A stretch of 64,000 nucleotides of DNA. Origin: Rhodanobacteraceae bacterium (lineage in GTDB: Bacteria > Acidobacteriota > Terriglobia > Terriglobales > Acidobacteriaceae). The DNA lies in contig JANXWZ010000112.1 in NCBI GenBank assembly GCA_025350865.1, forward strand, positions 1-64,000, in the 5' to 3' direction. Position 1 is the stretch's first letter; the number at the start of each line of letters is the position of its first letter. A model generated the notes under the pieces. The model was not told the DNA's origin and ran no database searches. It saw only the letters and a program-made list of their open reading frames with translations. Shown piece by piece: positions 55,417-64,000 of the stretch. Made by a program: the position numbers and the translations under genes.

Positions 55417-57120
55417 ATGCTGCTGGAGTTGCGCGCGGAAAACTATGCGGTGATCGACCGGGCAACGGCACAGTTTGGCCCCGGGTTAAATTTGCTGACC
55501 GGCGAAACCGGTGCTGGAAAGTCCATCCTGATCGACGCGCTGGCGTTGCTGCTGGGGGGCAAGGCTTCCTCGGATTTTGTGCGGCACGGAGCGGATAAGG
55601 CGGTCGTCAGCTGTGTGTTTGAAAGCACGCCGGGTGCGGTCGCCGTGCTGGCCGAGAACGGCATCGATTGTGAGTCGGATTCCGAAGGTGTGATGCTCCG
55701 ACGCGAGATCGCCGCCAACGGAAAGGGGCGGGTCTTCATCAACAATCAGCCCGCCACCGTCGGGGTCTTGCGACTGCTGGCACCGGAGTTAGCGCTGGTT
55801 CATGCGCAGGGCGAGACTTTGGGATCGTTCGACCAGGCGCAGCAACGGATTTTGCTCGACCGGTTTGGAGCGATCTCGACGGATGCGGTCGCGGCGGCTT
55901 TCGTTCGCTGGCACGAGACACAGGCGCGACTGGCAGCCATGCTGTCGGACGAACAGGATCGTCTGCGTATGGCGGACCTGTGGCGCTTTCAGAGCCGCGA
56001 GATCGACGATGCGGCCATTGTTGCTGAGGACGAAGACGCACAGCTGGACGCCGAAAAGCGTGTGCTGGCCAATGCCGAGAAGTTGTACGCGGCGGCGATG
56101 GGTGCGCAGGAATTGCTTTATGAGGACGAGAAATCCGCCGAGACGACGCTGGGGCAGGCGCTGAAGCTTGTTGAGGAATTGGCGCGCTATGACGCCCGTT
56201 TCGCAGAACCGGCACAGCAGTTGCAGGCGGCCAAGGCGGCCGTAGAAGACGTCAGTGCGATTGCCCGAGACTTTGCGGAGAACGTCCAGGCGGGACCGGA
56301 ACGGCTGGTTGAAATCGAAGACCGGCTGGCGGAATTGGACAGACTGAAACGCAAGTACGGCAAGACATTGGCGGAAGTGATTGCGTTTGGCGCGGAAGCC
56401 GCGCGGCAACTGGCCGAAGTAGAGAACCGCGACGCGCTACTGGCTGAGTTGCGTGCTATCGAAGCAAGACAGGCGGCAGAATATTGCACTGCAACGGAGG
56501 CCCTGACCAAAGCTCGGTCGGACGCCGCGAAGATTTTGGCGGGGTCTGCGGAGAAACAGATCAATGAGCTCGCCATGAAGGTTCGATTCAGTGTGCTGGT
56601 TTCGCCCGATCGGGATCGGTCGAACTGGGGTGTGCACGGCTGGGACGAGGTGTCTTACCTGATCGCGACCAACGCCGGCGAGCCGCTGAAACCGCTGGAT
56701 GAGATCGCATCTGGCGGCGAGATGTCGCGTGTCATGCTGGCGCTGAAAGTGACGGTGGAAGACGCGGTACTCGCCGCTTCTCGGACAGGCAAGGGAAAGA
56801 CGGCGCTGCCCAGGACGCTGGTGTTCGACGAGATCGACATCGGCATCGGTGGGCGGGCGGCGGAGGCGGTTGGGCAGCGGTTGAAAGCGCTCTCCAGAAC
56901 GCAGCAGGTGTTGTGCATTACGCATTTGCCGCAGATCGCCGCATTTGCGGATCAGCATTTTTTGATCGAGAAATCGGAGGTTCGCGGGCGGACTCACACC
57001 GAAATTCGGGAGATGGAAGAGGCTGAGCGAGTCCGCGAGATCGCCCGGATGTTGAGCGGCGCAACGCTGACTGACACAAGCATGCGCCATGCCGAGAATC
57101 TCCTGTCTGCAAGCCGGTAA
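55417..57120 (+). CDS. recN: DNA repair protein RecN
   Basis: MLLELRAENYAVIDRATAQFGPGLNLLTGETGAGKSILIDALALLLGG; EIASGGEMSRVMLALK; VFDEIDIGIGGRAAEAVG. Confidence 0.96.
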   Translation: MLLELRAENYAVIDRATAQFGPGLNLLTGETGAGKSILIDALALLLGGKASSDFVRHGADKAVVSCVFESTPGAVAVLAENGIDCESDSEGVMLRREIAANGKGRVFINNQPATVGVLRLLAPELALVHAQGETLGSFDQAQQRILLDRFGAISTDAVAAAFVRWHETQARLAAMLSDEQDRLRMADLWRFQSREIDDAAIVAEDEDAQLDAEKRVLANAEKLYAAAMGAQELLYEDEKSAETTLGQALKLVEELARYDARFAEPAQQLQAAKAAVEDVSAIARDFAENVQAGPERLVEIEDRLAELDRLKRKYGKTLAEVIAFGAEAARQLAEVENRDALLAELRAIEARQAAEYCTATEALTKARSDAAKILAGSAEKQINELAMKVRFSVLVSPDRDRSNWGVHGWDEVSYLIATNAGEPLKPLDEIASGGEMSRVMLALKVTVEDAVLAASRTGKGKTALPRTLVFDEIDIGIGGRAAEAVGQRLKALSRTQQVLCITHLPQIAAFADQHFLIEKSEVRGRTHTEIREMEEAERVREIARMLSGATLTDTSMRHAENLLSASR

Positions 57121-57236
57121 GAAAAGTGATCGTAACTAAAAAATCGGATCGCCCCGGCTGAGCATCCCGGTCTCCAGCACCGGCATCCGACAGCCATCGA
57201 TGAAGTTAGATCGCAGTTCCGAATGAGGAGACCATA

Positions 57237-57389
57237 ATGTCCGAGACCAATAAGTGTGCCCACGAAACATGTAGCTGTCTAGCAGCGCCCGATTCCAAGT
57301 TTTGCTCGACTTTTTGTGAAGATTCCAAAGACCTTACAACGTTGGCCTGCGACTGCGGTCATGCTGGCTGCGAAGCTGCGAAGCTCTAG
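57237..57389 (+). CDS. Metallothionein-like protein, copy 1 (50 aa)
   Basis: Own translation: MSETNKCAHETCSCLAAPDSKFCSTFCEDSKDLTTLACDCGHAGCEAAKL*. Cys layout resembles bacterial SmtA/BmtA; GAGGAG RBS upstream. Too short for the ORF track. Confidence 0.82.
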   Translation: MSETNKCAHETCSCLAAPDSKFCSTFCEDSKDLTTLACDCGHAGCEAAKL

Positions 57390-57478
57390 CAACTTTGAAT
57401 CAGGTCCAGTTTTCAACCGTTGAGTTTTGTCTCGACGCAGACATGTCCAATCACGGATGATGACTGCGGAGCGTTGAG

Positions 57479-57634
57479 ATGACGGAAACCAGAAAGTGCG
57501 CCCACGATGCCTGTAGCTGCATGGCTGCTCCGGGTTCGAAGTATTGCTCCATCTTCTGTGAAGATTCAAAAGGTCTTACGACCCTGACCTGTGATTGCGG
57601 GCATGCTGCCTGTAAGGATGCCGGTCGGCTTTAG
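57479..57634 (+). CDS. Metallothionein-like protein, copy 2 (51 aa)
   Basis: Own translation: MTETRKCAHDACSCMAAPGSKYCSIFCEDSKGLTTLTCDCGHAACKDAGRL*. Tandem paralog of copy 1. Confidence 0.82.
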   Translation: MTETRKCAHDACSCMAAPGSKYCSIFCEDSKGLTTLTCDCGHAACKDAGRL

Positions 57635-57652
57635 CTTGGCTGCCGATGGGCG

Positions 57653-57680
57653 TGGCTGCACCCAGAAAACGTGGGTGCAG
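57653..57680 (+). terminator. Strong hairpin after metallothionein pair; possible terminator without clear U-tract
   Basis: gctgcaccca-gaaaacg-tgggtgcagc: 10-bp perfect stem. Confidence 0.35.
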
Positions 57681-57773
57681 CGAGCCCTTGCAAGTACATA
57701 GCCGGGTGCCACTTTGTACCATCTGTGGTGCCGACTTGATGTCTCTTCCAGATGAAAGCGGTATACTGAACTG

Positions 57774-58778
57774 GTGAGCGCAACCAGACTCGACCCTGTA
57801 TCTACCGTGCCGGATGGAACATCGGCGACCAAGCGCGTCCTCCTGCTGAAGCCTCGTGGCTTCTGTGCCGGAGTGGTGCGCGCGATCGACATTGTGCAGA
57901 TTGCGCTGGATACCTTTGGCGCACCAATTTATGTGCGAAAAGAGATCGTGCATAACAGCTATGTCGTGACAGATCTGGCTAAAAAGGGCGCGATCTTCGT
58001 CAATGAGCTGGATGAAGTTCCGACTGGCGCACGGGTGATCTATTCGGCCCACGGCGTGTCTCCGGCAGTACGTGCAAGGGCTAAAGAACGTGGTTTGAAG
58101 GTAATCGACGCCACCTGTCCGCTGGTCACAAAGGTCCACGTCGAAGCCATCAGATTTGCTAAGCAGGGGTACTCGCTGGTTCTGGTGGGCCATCGCGACC
58201 ACGAGGAAGTGGAAGGCACCCAAGGCGAAGCTCCGGACGTAACGCAGGTGGTCTCGACGATTGAAGAAGTTGACCAGCTGGTTGTGCCCGATCCCAATAA
58301 GGTTGCGTACCTGACGCAGACCACGCTTTCGCTGGACGAAGCGAAGTACATGATCGAAGCCTTGAAGCGGAAGTTTCCGAACATCACGGGCCCGCACGCG
58401 CAGGATATCTGCTACGCGACCGAGAATCGCCAAGTGGCGGTGAAGAATGTGGCCCATGGAGCGGATCTCGTTCTCGTGGTTGGTTCTAAAAACAGTTCGA
58501 ATTCGAATCGTCTGGTCGAAGTCTCAAAGAATCTGGATACGAATTCCTATTTGATCGATACCGCGGACGCGATTCAGCCGGAGTGGCTGGAGGGCGTCAA
58601 CACGGTTGCTGTTACGGCCGGGGCCTCGGCGCCGGAAGTGCTGGTGAAGGACGTTGTCGAGTATCTGCAATCCAAGGGATACGGCGATGTGGATGAGGTT
58701 GAGGTAATGCCGGAGAATGTCCGCTTTGCCTTGCCGCCGGAGATCGTTTCGGCGATTGCCGCCGCTCCGCCACGTTGA
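57774..58778 (+). CDS. ispH: 4-hydroxy-3-methylbut-2-enyl diphosphate reductase
   Basis: LLKPRGFCAGVVRAIDIV, EIVHNSYVV, IYSAHGVSPAV, DATCPLVTKVH, TAGASAPE. Confidence 0.96.
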   Translation: MSATRLDPVSTVPDGTSATKRVLLLKPRGFCAGVVRAIDIVQIALDTFGAPIYVRKEIVHNSYVVTDLAKKGAIFVNELDEVPTGARVIYSAHGVSPAVRARAKERGLKVIDATCPLVTKVHVEAIRFAKQGYSLVLVGHRDHEEVEGTQGEAPDVTQVVSTIEEVDQLVVPDPNKVAYLTQTTLSLDEAKYMIEALKRKFPNITGPHAQDICYATENRQVAVKNVAHGADLVLVVGSKNSSNSNRLVEVSKNLDTNSYLIDTADAIQPEWLEGVNTVAVTAGASAPEVLVKDVVEYLQSKGYGDVDEVEVMPENVRFALPPEIVSAIAAAPPR

Positions 58779-58834
58779 GCCGCGCCGTTAGCAGCACGTC
58801 GCCCGGCAACCCGGGTGCAGAGAGTTTGCCATCG

Positions 58835-60868
58835 ATGAGTAGCAAGGAAAGCCCAATCAATCCGCAGGTGGGGAAGCGATCGGTGCAGCCGAGGTTTGGC
58901 CGCATGGATTTGGGACTCGAACATATTGCGGATGGAATCGCGCGGTCCACTGCGTGGTTGCTTGGCCAGCAACACCCGGAAGGCTACTGGTGCGGCGAAC
59001 TGGAAGCCGACAGCATGCTCGAGTCGGACTACATCTTTATGCATACGTTGCTGGGGACCGGCGACCGCGGCAAGATGGAGCGCGCCGTCAATGAAATCCT
59101 GCGGCACCAGAATGAAGACGGCGGCTGGAGTATCTATCCCAATGGCCCGTCGAATATCTCGCTTGGCGTGAAGGCTTATTTTGCCTTGAAGCTGATGGGC
59201 TGGACTGGCGAAGAGCCCGCCATGGTTAAGGCCCGCAACTGGGTTCTGGCCAATGGGGGCGTGACCGAGTGCAACACCTTTACCAAGATTTATCTCTGCT
59301 TCCTCGGCCAATATGAGTACGACGCGGTGCCTGCGGTGCCACCCGAGATCATTCTTTTCCCGAACTGGTGCTACTTCAATATCTACGAGATTTCTTCGTG
59401 GTCGCGAGCGATTCTGGTGCCGCTTTCGATTGCCTACGCGAAGAAGCCCTTCAAGAAGATTCCGCAGGAGCAGGGCATCGATGAACTTTTCGTCGGTGGC
59501 CGCGAGAACGCCGATCTGCACCTGAAGTGGGACCGCAAACGGCCCATTGGCTGGCGCAATGTATTTCTGGCATTGGACCGGATTGCGCACTGGGCTGAAC
59601 GAATTCATATCCGGCCGCTGCGCAAGGTGGCCATTCGTAAGGCTGAGAAGTGGCTTTTGGAGCGTTTCGAGAAATCAGACGGGCTCGGCGCGATCTATCC
59701 CGCCATGCTGAACGCGATCATCGCGCTGCGCTGCCTGGGTTACTCCGTGGACGATCCCCAATTTATTCGGGCGATGGACGAGTTTGAAAAGTTGGGCATC
59801 GACAATCCCCAAGGCGAACCGGACTATCCGACGCCGACGTTCCGGATGCAGCCGTGCGTTTCGCCGGTATGGGATACAGCACAGGCGGTCTACGTGCTTG
59901 GCGAAGCTGGTGTTGCCAAAGACGATCCGCGCATGGTCAAAGCTGCGGACTGGATGCTGTCGAAGGAAGTGCGGCAGAAGGGCGACTGGGCGGTCCACAT
60001 GCCGGAAGTCGCGCCGGGCGGCTGGTACTTCGAGTTCAACAATGAGTTTTACCCAGATGTCGATGACTCCGCACAGGTTCTGCTCGCCTTGAACTGTGTC
60101 AGCCACCCTCGCCAGCGCAATCAGATCGACGCCTCGCAGCGCGCAATCGACTGGATCTTCGCGATGCAGTGCAAAAACGGTGGCTGGGCGTCGTTTGACA
60201 AGGACAACACCAAGCGCATCTTTGAGTTCATCCCGTTTGCCGACCACAATGCAATGATCGATCCGCCGACGGTCGACATCACAGGCCGCATCCTCGAAAT
60301 GCTGGCCAATTACGGCTACACGCGCCGAGATCCTCGGGTGGAGAAGGCTGTCCAGTTTGTCCTGAAAGAGCAGGAGCCCGACGGCAGTTGGTTTGGCCGC
60401 TGGGGCGTGAATTATCTCTACGGCACGTTCCTTGTTCTCCGCGGATTGGAAGCGATGGGGTACTGGAACCACGAGGTTCCTGTGCAGCAGGCCGCGGAAT
60501 GGATTCGCATGGTGCAGAACCCCGACGGCGGCTGGGGCGAGACGTGTGGCAGTTATGACGATCCCAGTACCCGGGGTATTGGTCCGTCAACTCCCTCGCA
60601 GACCGCTTGGGCGGTCCTTGGTTTGCTGGCCGCAGGAGATACCCGAAGCGATTCAGTGGCCAAGGGCATCAGATGGCTGGTGGACGGCCAAGCGGCTAAT
60701 GGCAGCTGGGATGAGTCGGCTGAAGGCCGTAACGGCGAAGCAATCTACACAGGCACCGGCTTCCCCCGTGTATTTTATCTGGCGTACCACTTATATCGCG
60801 ATTACTTCCCGCTGCTTGCGTTGACGACGTACAAGCGGGCGATGGAACGCGAGGCGGCAGCGGCTTAG
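58835..60868 (+). CDS. shc: Squalene-hopene cyclase
   Basis: Repeated QW motifs (QNEDGGWS, QCKNGGWASFDKDN, QEPDGSWFGRWGVNYLYGT, QNPDGGWGE). A TTG start at 58775 overlapping ispH is also possible. Confidence 0.95.
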   Translation: MSSKESPINPQVGKRSVQPRFGRMDLGLEHIADGIARSTAWLLGQQHPEGYWCGELEADSMLESDYIFMHTLLGTGDRGKMERAVNEILRHQNEDGGWSIYPNGPSNISLGVKAYFALKLMGWTGEEPAMVKARNWVLANGGVTECNTFTKIYLCFLGQYEYDAVPAVPPEIILFPNWCYFNIYEISSWSRAILVPLSIAYAKKPFKKIPQEQGIDELFVGGRENADLHLKWDRKRPIGWRNVFLALDRIAHWAERIHIRPLRKVAIRKAEKWLLERFEKSDGLGAIYPAMLNAIIALRCLGYSVDDPQFIRAMDEFEKLGIDNPQGEPDYPTPTFRMQPCVSPVWDTAQAVYVLGEAGVAKDDPRMVKAADWMLSKEVRQKGDWAVHMPEVAPGGWYFEFNNEFYPDVDDSAQVLLALNCVSHPRQRNQIDASQRAIDWIFAMQCKNGGWASFDKDNTKRIFEFIPFADHNAMIDPPTVDITGRILEMLANYGYTRRDPRVEKAVQFVLKEQEPDGSWFGRWGVNYLYGTFLVLRGLEAMGYWNHEVPVQQAAEWIRMVQNPDGGWGETCGSYDDPSTRGIGPSTPSQTAWAVLGLLAAGDTRSDSVAKGIRWLVDGQAANGSWDESAEGRNGEAIYTGTGFPRVFYLAYHLYRDYFPLLALTTYKRAMEREAAAA

Positions 60869-60884
60869 AGGGTAACGGTTGGAC

Positions 60885-60930
60885 ATCCCACCCATCGCGA
60901 TGAAGCTGCGATGAATGGGACACCCGGAAG
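60885..60930 (+). repeat. Palindromic element, copy 13
   Basis: atcccacccatcgcgatgaagctgcgatgaatgggacacccggaag. Confidence 0.8.
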
Positions 60931-60952
60931 TTTGGGTAGAAGGAGAAACAGC

Positions 60953-62089
60953 ATGGCAGTTCCCGTATCGCAGGCATGGACGGTTGCGACGTATGTGTTG
61001 AAGCAGAAGCTGATGGGCCGCAAGAAGTATCCTCTGGTCCTGATGCTGGAGCCGTTGTTCCGCTGCAACCTGGCGTGTGCCGGCTGCGGCAAGATCCAGT
61101 ATCCGGCCCATATTCTGAAGACCGACCTGTCGCCCGAGGCATGCTTCAGCGCGGTGGAAGAGTGCGGTACGCCGATGGTCGCGATTCCCGGCGGCGAGCC
61201 GTTGCTGCACCCGCAGATGCCGGAGATCGTCGCTGGCCTGGTCGCTCGCAAGAAATATGTTTACATGTGCACGAACGCGTTGCTGCTTAAAGAAAAGCTG
61301 CATCTGTTCAAGCCGAGCAAGTACCTTTCGTTCTCCGTCCACGTAGACGGACAACGTGAGCATCATGACTTTTCCGTCTGCCGCGAGGGTGGCTACGACA
61401 TCGCGATGGAAGGCGTGAAGGCTGCGGTCGACGCCGGCTTTCGAGTCACGACCAATACGACCCTGTTTGACGGTGCCGATCCGAATAGCGTTCGCGCTCA
61501 CTTCGATGAACTGATGGTCGCCGGCGTCGAGAGCATGATGGTTTCGCCTGGGTATACCTATGACAAGGCTCCCGACCAGCAGCACTTCCTGGGCCGCGCG
61601 AAGTCCAAGAAGATGTTTCGCGCCATCCTTGCGAACCGCAAGAAGACGTGGCGCTTTAACGCGTCGCCGATGTTCATGGAATTCCTGATGGGCAAGAAGG
61701 ACCTGACCTGCACCCCGTGGGGCATGCCAACGTTTTCGATCTTCGGCTGGCAGAAGCCCTGCTACTTGCTCCAGGACGGCTACGCCGACAGCTTCAAGGA
61801 GTTGATGGAAACGGTCGAGTGGCAGAACTACGGAACCGAATCCGGCAACCCGCGCTGCGCGAATTGCATGGTTCACTCGGGCTACGAAGCCAGCGGCGTG
61901 AACTATACCTTTGGCTCGTTCAAGGGTATGTTCCAGACCGTGAAGGCCATGCTTTCCAGCTACGACGACGAAGGCGCACAGCGGATTCTGGATAACTGGA
62001 AGCCGGAACGCCACGGTCCGCTGGTGGCGATCTCCGACATAAAGCCCGCTGCGCAAGCCTCTGAACTTCAGAGCGTCTCAGGAGATTAG
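60953..62089 (+). CDS. hpnH: Adenosyl-hopene transferase HpnH (radical SAM)
   Basis: MAVPVSQAWTVATYVLKQKLMGRKKYPLVLMLEPLFRCNLACAGCGKIQYPAHIL (CxxxCxxC); RBS AGAAGGAG. Confidence 0.95.
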   Translation: MAVPVSQAWTVATYVLKQKLMGRKKYPLVLMLEPLFRCNLACAGCGKIQYPAHILKTDLSPEACFSAVEECGTPMVAIPGGEPLLHPQMPEIVAGLVARKKYVYMCTNALLLKEKLHLFKPSKYLSFSVHVDGQREHHDFSVCREGGYDIAMEGVKAAVDAGFRVTTNTTLFDGADPNSVRAHFDELMVAGVESMMVSPGYTYDKAPDQQHFLGRAKSKKMFRAILANRKKTWRFNASPMFMEFLMGKKDLTCTPWGMPTFSIFGWQKPCYLLQDGYADSFKELMETVEWQNYGTESGNPRCANCMVHSGYEASGVNYTFGSFKGMFQTVKAMLSSYDDEGAQRILDNWKPERHGPLVAISDIKPAAQASELQSVSGD

Positions 62090-62093
62090 AACC

Positions 62094-62543
62094 ATGTCCA
62101 CTGCACAACAGGAATCGGCGAAGATTGCACAGTTGGAGCATGCGAATCCGGACGAGCTGGAGCATGCAGCGGGGCGCGAACGCGAGAATCTTGAAGGCTG
62201 GATTCCGGCGCTGGCGACCGAAGCCGAGGTACGTGAGGCGCTGGAAAAGGCGTTTGACTATCGCGGCGACATCACGGTGACGTTGAAGGACGGCACCAAG
62301 GTCGAGGGCTACCTGTTTGATCGGCGGCAGGGCGCTACGCTGGCGCAATCGTTCATTCGGCTGATTCCCATGAACAACGTGGGCAAGGTCAATGTTGCTT
62401 ATTCGGACATCGCCGCGCTCGCGTTTACGGGGCGGGACACCGCGGCGGGCAAGACGTTTGAGGCCTGGGTGAAGAAGTACTGGGAAAAGAAGGAAGCGGG
62501 CGAGACGAACATCCAGATTGAGCCGGAGAAGCTGGACGACTGA
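62094..62543 (+). CDS. Uncharacterised 149-aa protein within hopanoid cluster
   Basis: Clean ORF tightly packed between hpnH and hpnA: ITVTLKDGTKVEGYLFDRRQGATLAQSFIRLIPMNNVGKVNVAYSDIAALAFTGRDTAAGKTFEAWVKKYWEKK. Confidence 0.8.
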   Translation: MSTAQQESAKIAQLEHANPDELEHAAGRERENLEGWIPALATEAEVREALEKAFDYRGDITVTLKDGTKVEGYLFDRRQGATLAQSFIRLIPMNNVGKVNVAYSDIAALAFTGRDTAAGKTFEAWVKKYWEKKEAGETNIQIEPEKLDD

Positions 62544-62552
62544 GGCTGACCG

Positions 62553-63548
62553 ATGCAGGTCTTTATTACCGGTGCGACTGGCTTTGTGGGTGGGCATGTT
62601 GCCCGGGCTTATGCTTGTGGCGGAGCCACGCTTCGGCTACTTACTCGAAACACCAGCAATCTGGCGGGTTTGGAAGGCATTGCGGCTGAAACCGTGGTGG
62701 GTGACCTCCGCCAGCCGGAGGCCTTGCGCTCCGCGTTGGCGGGTTGCGATGCGCTGATCCATGTGGCAGCGGACTATCGGCTGTGGGTTCCGGACCCCAG
62801 AGAAATGTACGCCTCCAATGTGGATGGGACACGCGAACTGCTGAGGATCGCGCGCGAGGTTGGCGTCGCAAAGGTGGTTTACACCTCATCGGTCGCGACG
62901 ATGGGGTTCAAACGCGACGGGACGATTGTCAACGAGGATACGCCGGTGTCGGTTGCCGATATGATCGGGCATTACAAGCGGTCAAAGTTCCTGGCGGAGC
63001 AGGAAACCATCGCCGCCGCTCGCGCAGGCCAGCACGTCATGATCCTAAATCCGACGACACCTATTGGGCCGAATGATGGGAAGCCGACGCCAACCGGGCG
63101 CATCATCGTGGACTTTCTGAATCGCAATTTTCCCGCTTATGTGGATACCGGATTGAATCTAGTTGACGTGGATGAAGTGGCTCGGATGCACGTCGTCGCG
63201 CTGGAGCGGGGACGCCCGGGTGAGCGGTATATTCTTGGTGGCGAGAACCTTACGCTGAAACAGATCTTGGACCGGCTGTCGGCGATCACGGGACTGCCTT
63301 CGCCGACCATGAAGGTTCCTCACGCGGTTGCCATGGCGTTCGCGTTCTTCGACGAAAATGTTACGGGCAAGCTGCGGGGCAAGGAGCCTCGCGCGACGGT
63401 GGAAGCGGTAAGGATGGGGCGCAAGATGATGTTCGCAACATCGGCCAAGGCGGAACGCGAGCTTGGCTTTCAGACAATGCCGGTGTACACGGCGTTGCGG
63501 GCCGCCGTGGACTGGTTTCTGGCGCATGGGTATGCGCCGCGCCCATGA
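62553..63548 (+). CDS. hpnA: Hopanoid-associated sugar epimerase HpnA (NAD-dependent epimerase)
   Basis: MQVFITGATGFVGGHVARAY...LIHVAADYRLW...NVDGTRELLRIAREVGVAKVVYTSSVAT. Confidence 0.92.
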   Translation: MQVFITGATGFVGGHVARAYACGGATLRLLTRNTSNLAGLEGIAAETVVGDLRQPEALRSALAGCDALIHVAADYRLWVPDPREMYASNVDGTRELLRIAREVGVAKVVYTSSVATMGFKRDGTIVNEDTPVSVADMIGHYKRSKFLAEQETIAAARAGQHVMILNPTTPIGPNDGKPTPTGRIIVDFLNRNFPAYVDTGLNLVDVDEVARMHVVALERGRPGERYILGGENLTLKQILDRLSAITGLPSPTMKVPHAVAMAFAFFDENVTGKLRGKEPRATVEAVRMGRKMMFATSAKAERELGFQTMPVYTALRAAVDWFLAHGYAPRP

Positions 63549-64000
63549 GGATCGGAATCATTGCCGCGCTCCCCGGAGAACTGAAGCCACTGGTGCGTGG
63601 GTGGGTGAAGATGCCTGTGGCGCGCGGTTCGGGTATCTCCATGTGGCAGCGGGAGCGTGAAGGCGAAGAAGTTGTCGCGGTGTGTGGCGGGATGGGTGCA
63701 GCGGCGGCTCGCCGGGCTTTTACGGCCGCTGAGTTTGCCGGTTCGCTGGACGCAGTGCTTTCGGTCGGGTGGGCTGGAGCGCTTTCATCCGAGGCCGTGG
63801 CTGGCGAAAGTTACCTGGTTGGACAGGTCGTCGATGCGCAGACCGGAGAACGTTTCGCTACGGGTGCAACTGACGGCTTGCGCCTGGTGACGACGGGGCA
63901 TGTAGCTGATGCAGGAGAGAAGCGCCGCTTGCACCAGAGCTATGGAGCTGCATTCGTGGATATGGAAGCCGCGGCGGTCGCGAGGCTGGCGCAGATGCGG
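63545..64000 (+). CDS. hpnG: Hopanoid-associated nucleoside phosphorylase-fold protein (HpnG), 3' truncated by window
   Basis: Own translation: MRIGIIAALPGELKPLVRGWV...VAVCGGMGAAAARRAF...SVGWAGALS...FVDMEAAAVARLAQMR; ATGA overlap with hpnA; open to window end. Confidence 0.88.
   Translation, partial: MRIGIIAALPGELKPLVRGWVKMPVARGSGISMWQREREGEEVVAVCGGMGAAAARRAFTAAEFAGSLDAVLSVGWAGALSSEAVAGESYLVGQVVDAQTGERFATGATDGLRLVTTGHVADAGEKRRLHQSYGAAFVDMEAAAVARLAQMR

Noticed and set aside
58574-59608. 344-aa minus-strand ORF
   Set aside because: Antisense to ispH and shc, both confidently identified.
60911-60952. Upstream ATG for hpnH
   Set aside because: Falls inside a palindromic element; ATG at 60953 has a good RBS and matches the family N-terminus.
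60791-62056. 421-aa minus-strand ORF
   Set aside because: Antisense to hpnH; Arg/His/Gln-rich shadow translation.
1-64000. CRISPR arrays, prophage or IS elements
   Set aside because: No regularly spaced direct repeats, transposase, integrase or phage structural genes were recognised; the scattered repeats are unspaced palindromes.

Overview
This 64-kb window looks chromosomal and is most consistent with an acidobacterial genome (inferred from gene content and style; no search was run). It is densely coding. Recognisable blocks are accB-accC, thiE, two APC permeases, an M14 peptidase, a MacB/MacA-like exporter, a GWxTD protein, htpG, tRNA-Lys(CTT), an MqnD-like protein, bioY, an FtsB-like protein, ctaA/COX15, proC, murB, a Tol-Pal cluster (tolQ-tolR-tonB/tolA-like-tolB-pal-cpoB), recN, and ispH followed by a hopanoid cluster (shc-hpnH-unknown-hpnA-hpnG, truncated by the window end). 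No CRISPR array, prophage or transposase was seen. The main candidates for something new are: (1) a seven-gene minus-strand operon with every junction overlapping (FkbH-like, ACP, MaoC-like, SDR, MBOAT, VOC, SGNH-like), which resembles a Dlt-type surface acylation pathway fed by an FkbH/ACP module; (2) about 13 copies of a ~40-bp palindromic element, all in the same orientation, several inserted in frame inside protein genes (twice in thiE, once in an M14 peptidase, once in a large secreted protein), similar in concept to Rickettsia palindromic elements; (3) a tandem pair of 50/51-aa metallothionein-like genes absent from the ORF track; (4) a sigma-54-activator-like protein lacking the GAFTGA loop and Walker B acidic residues; (5) a DUF885 protein that appears to have lost its catalytic middle.
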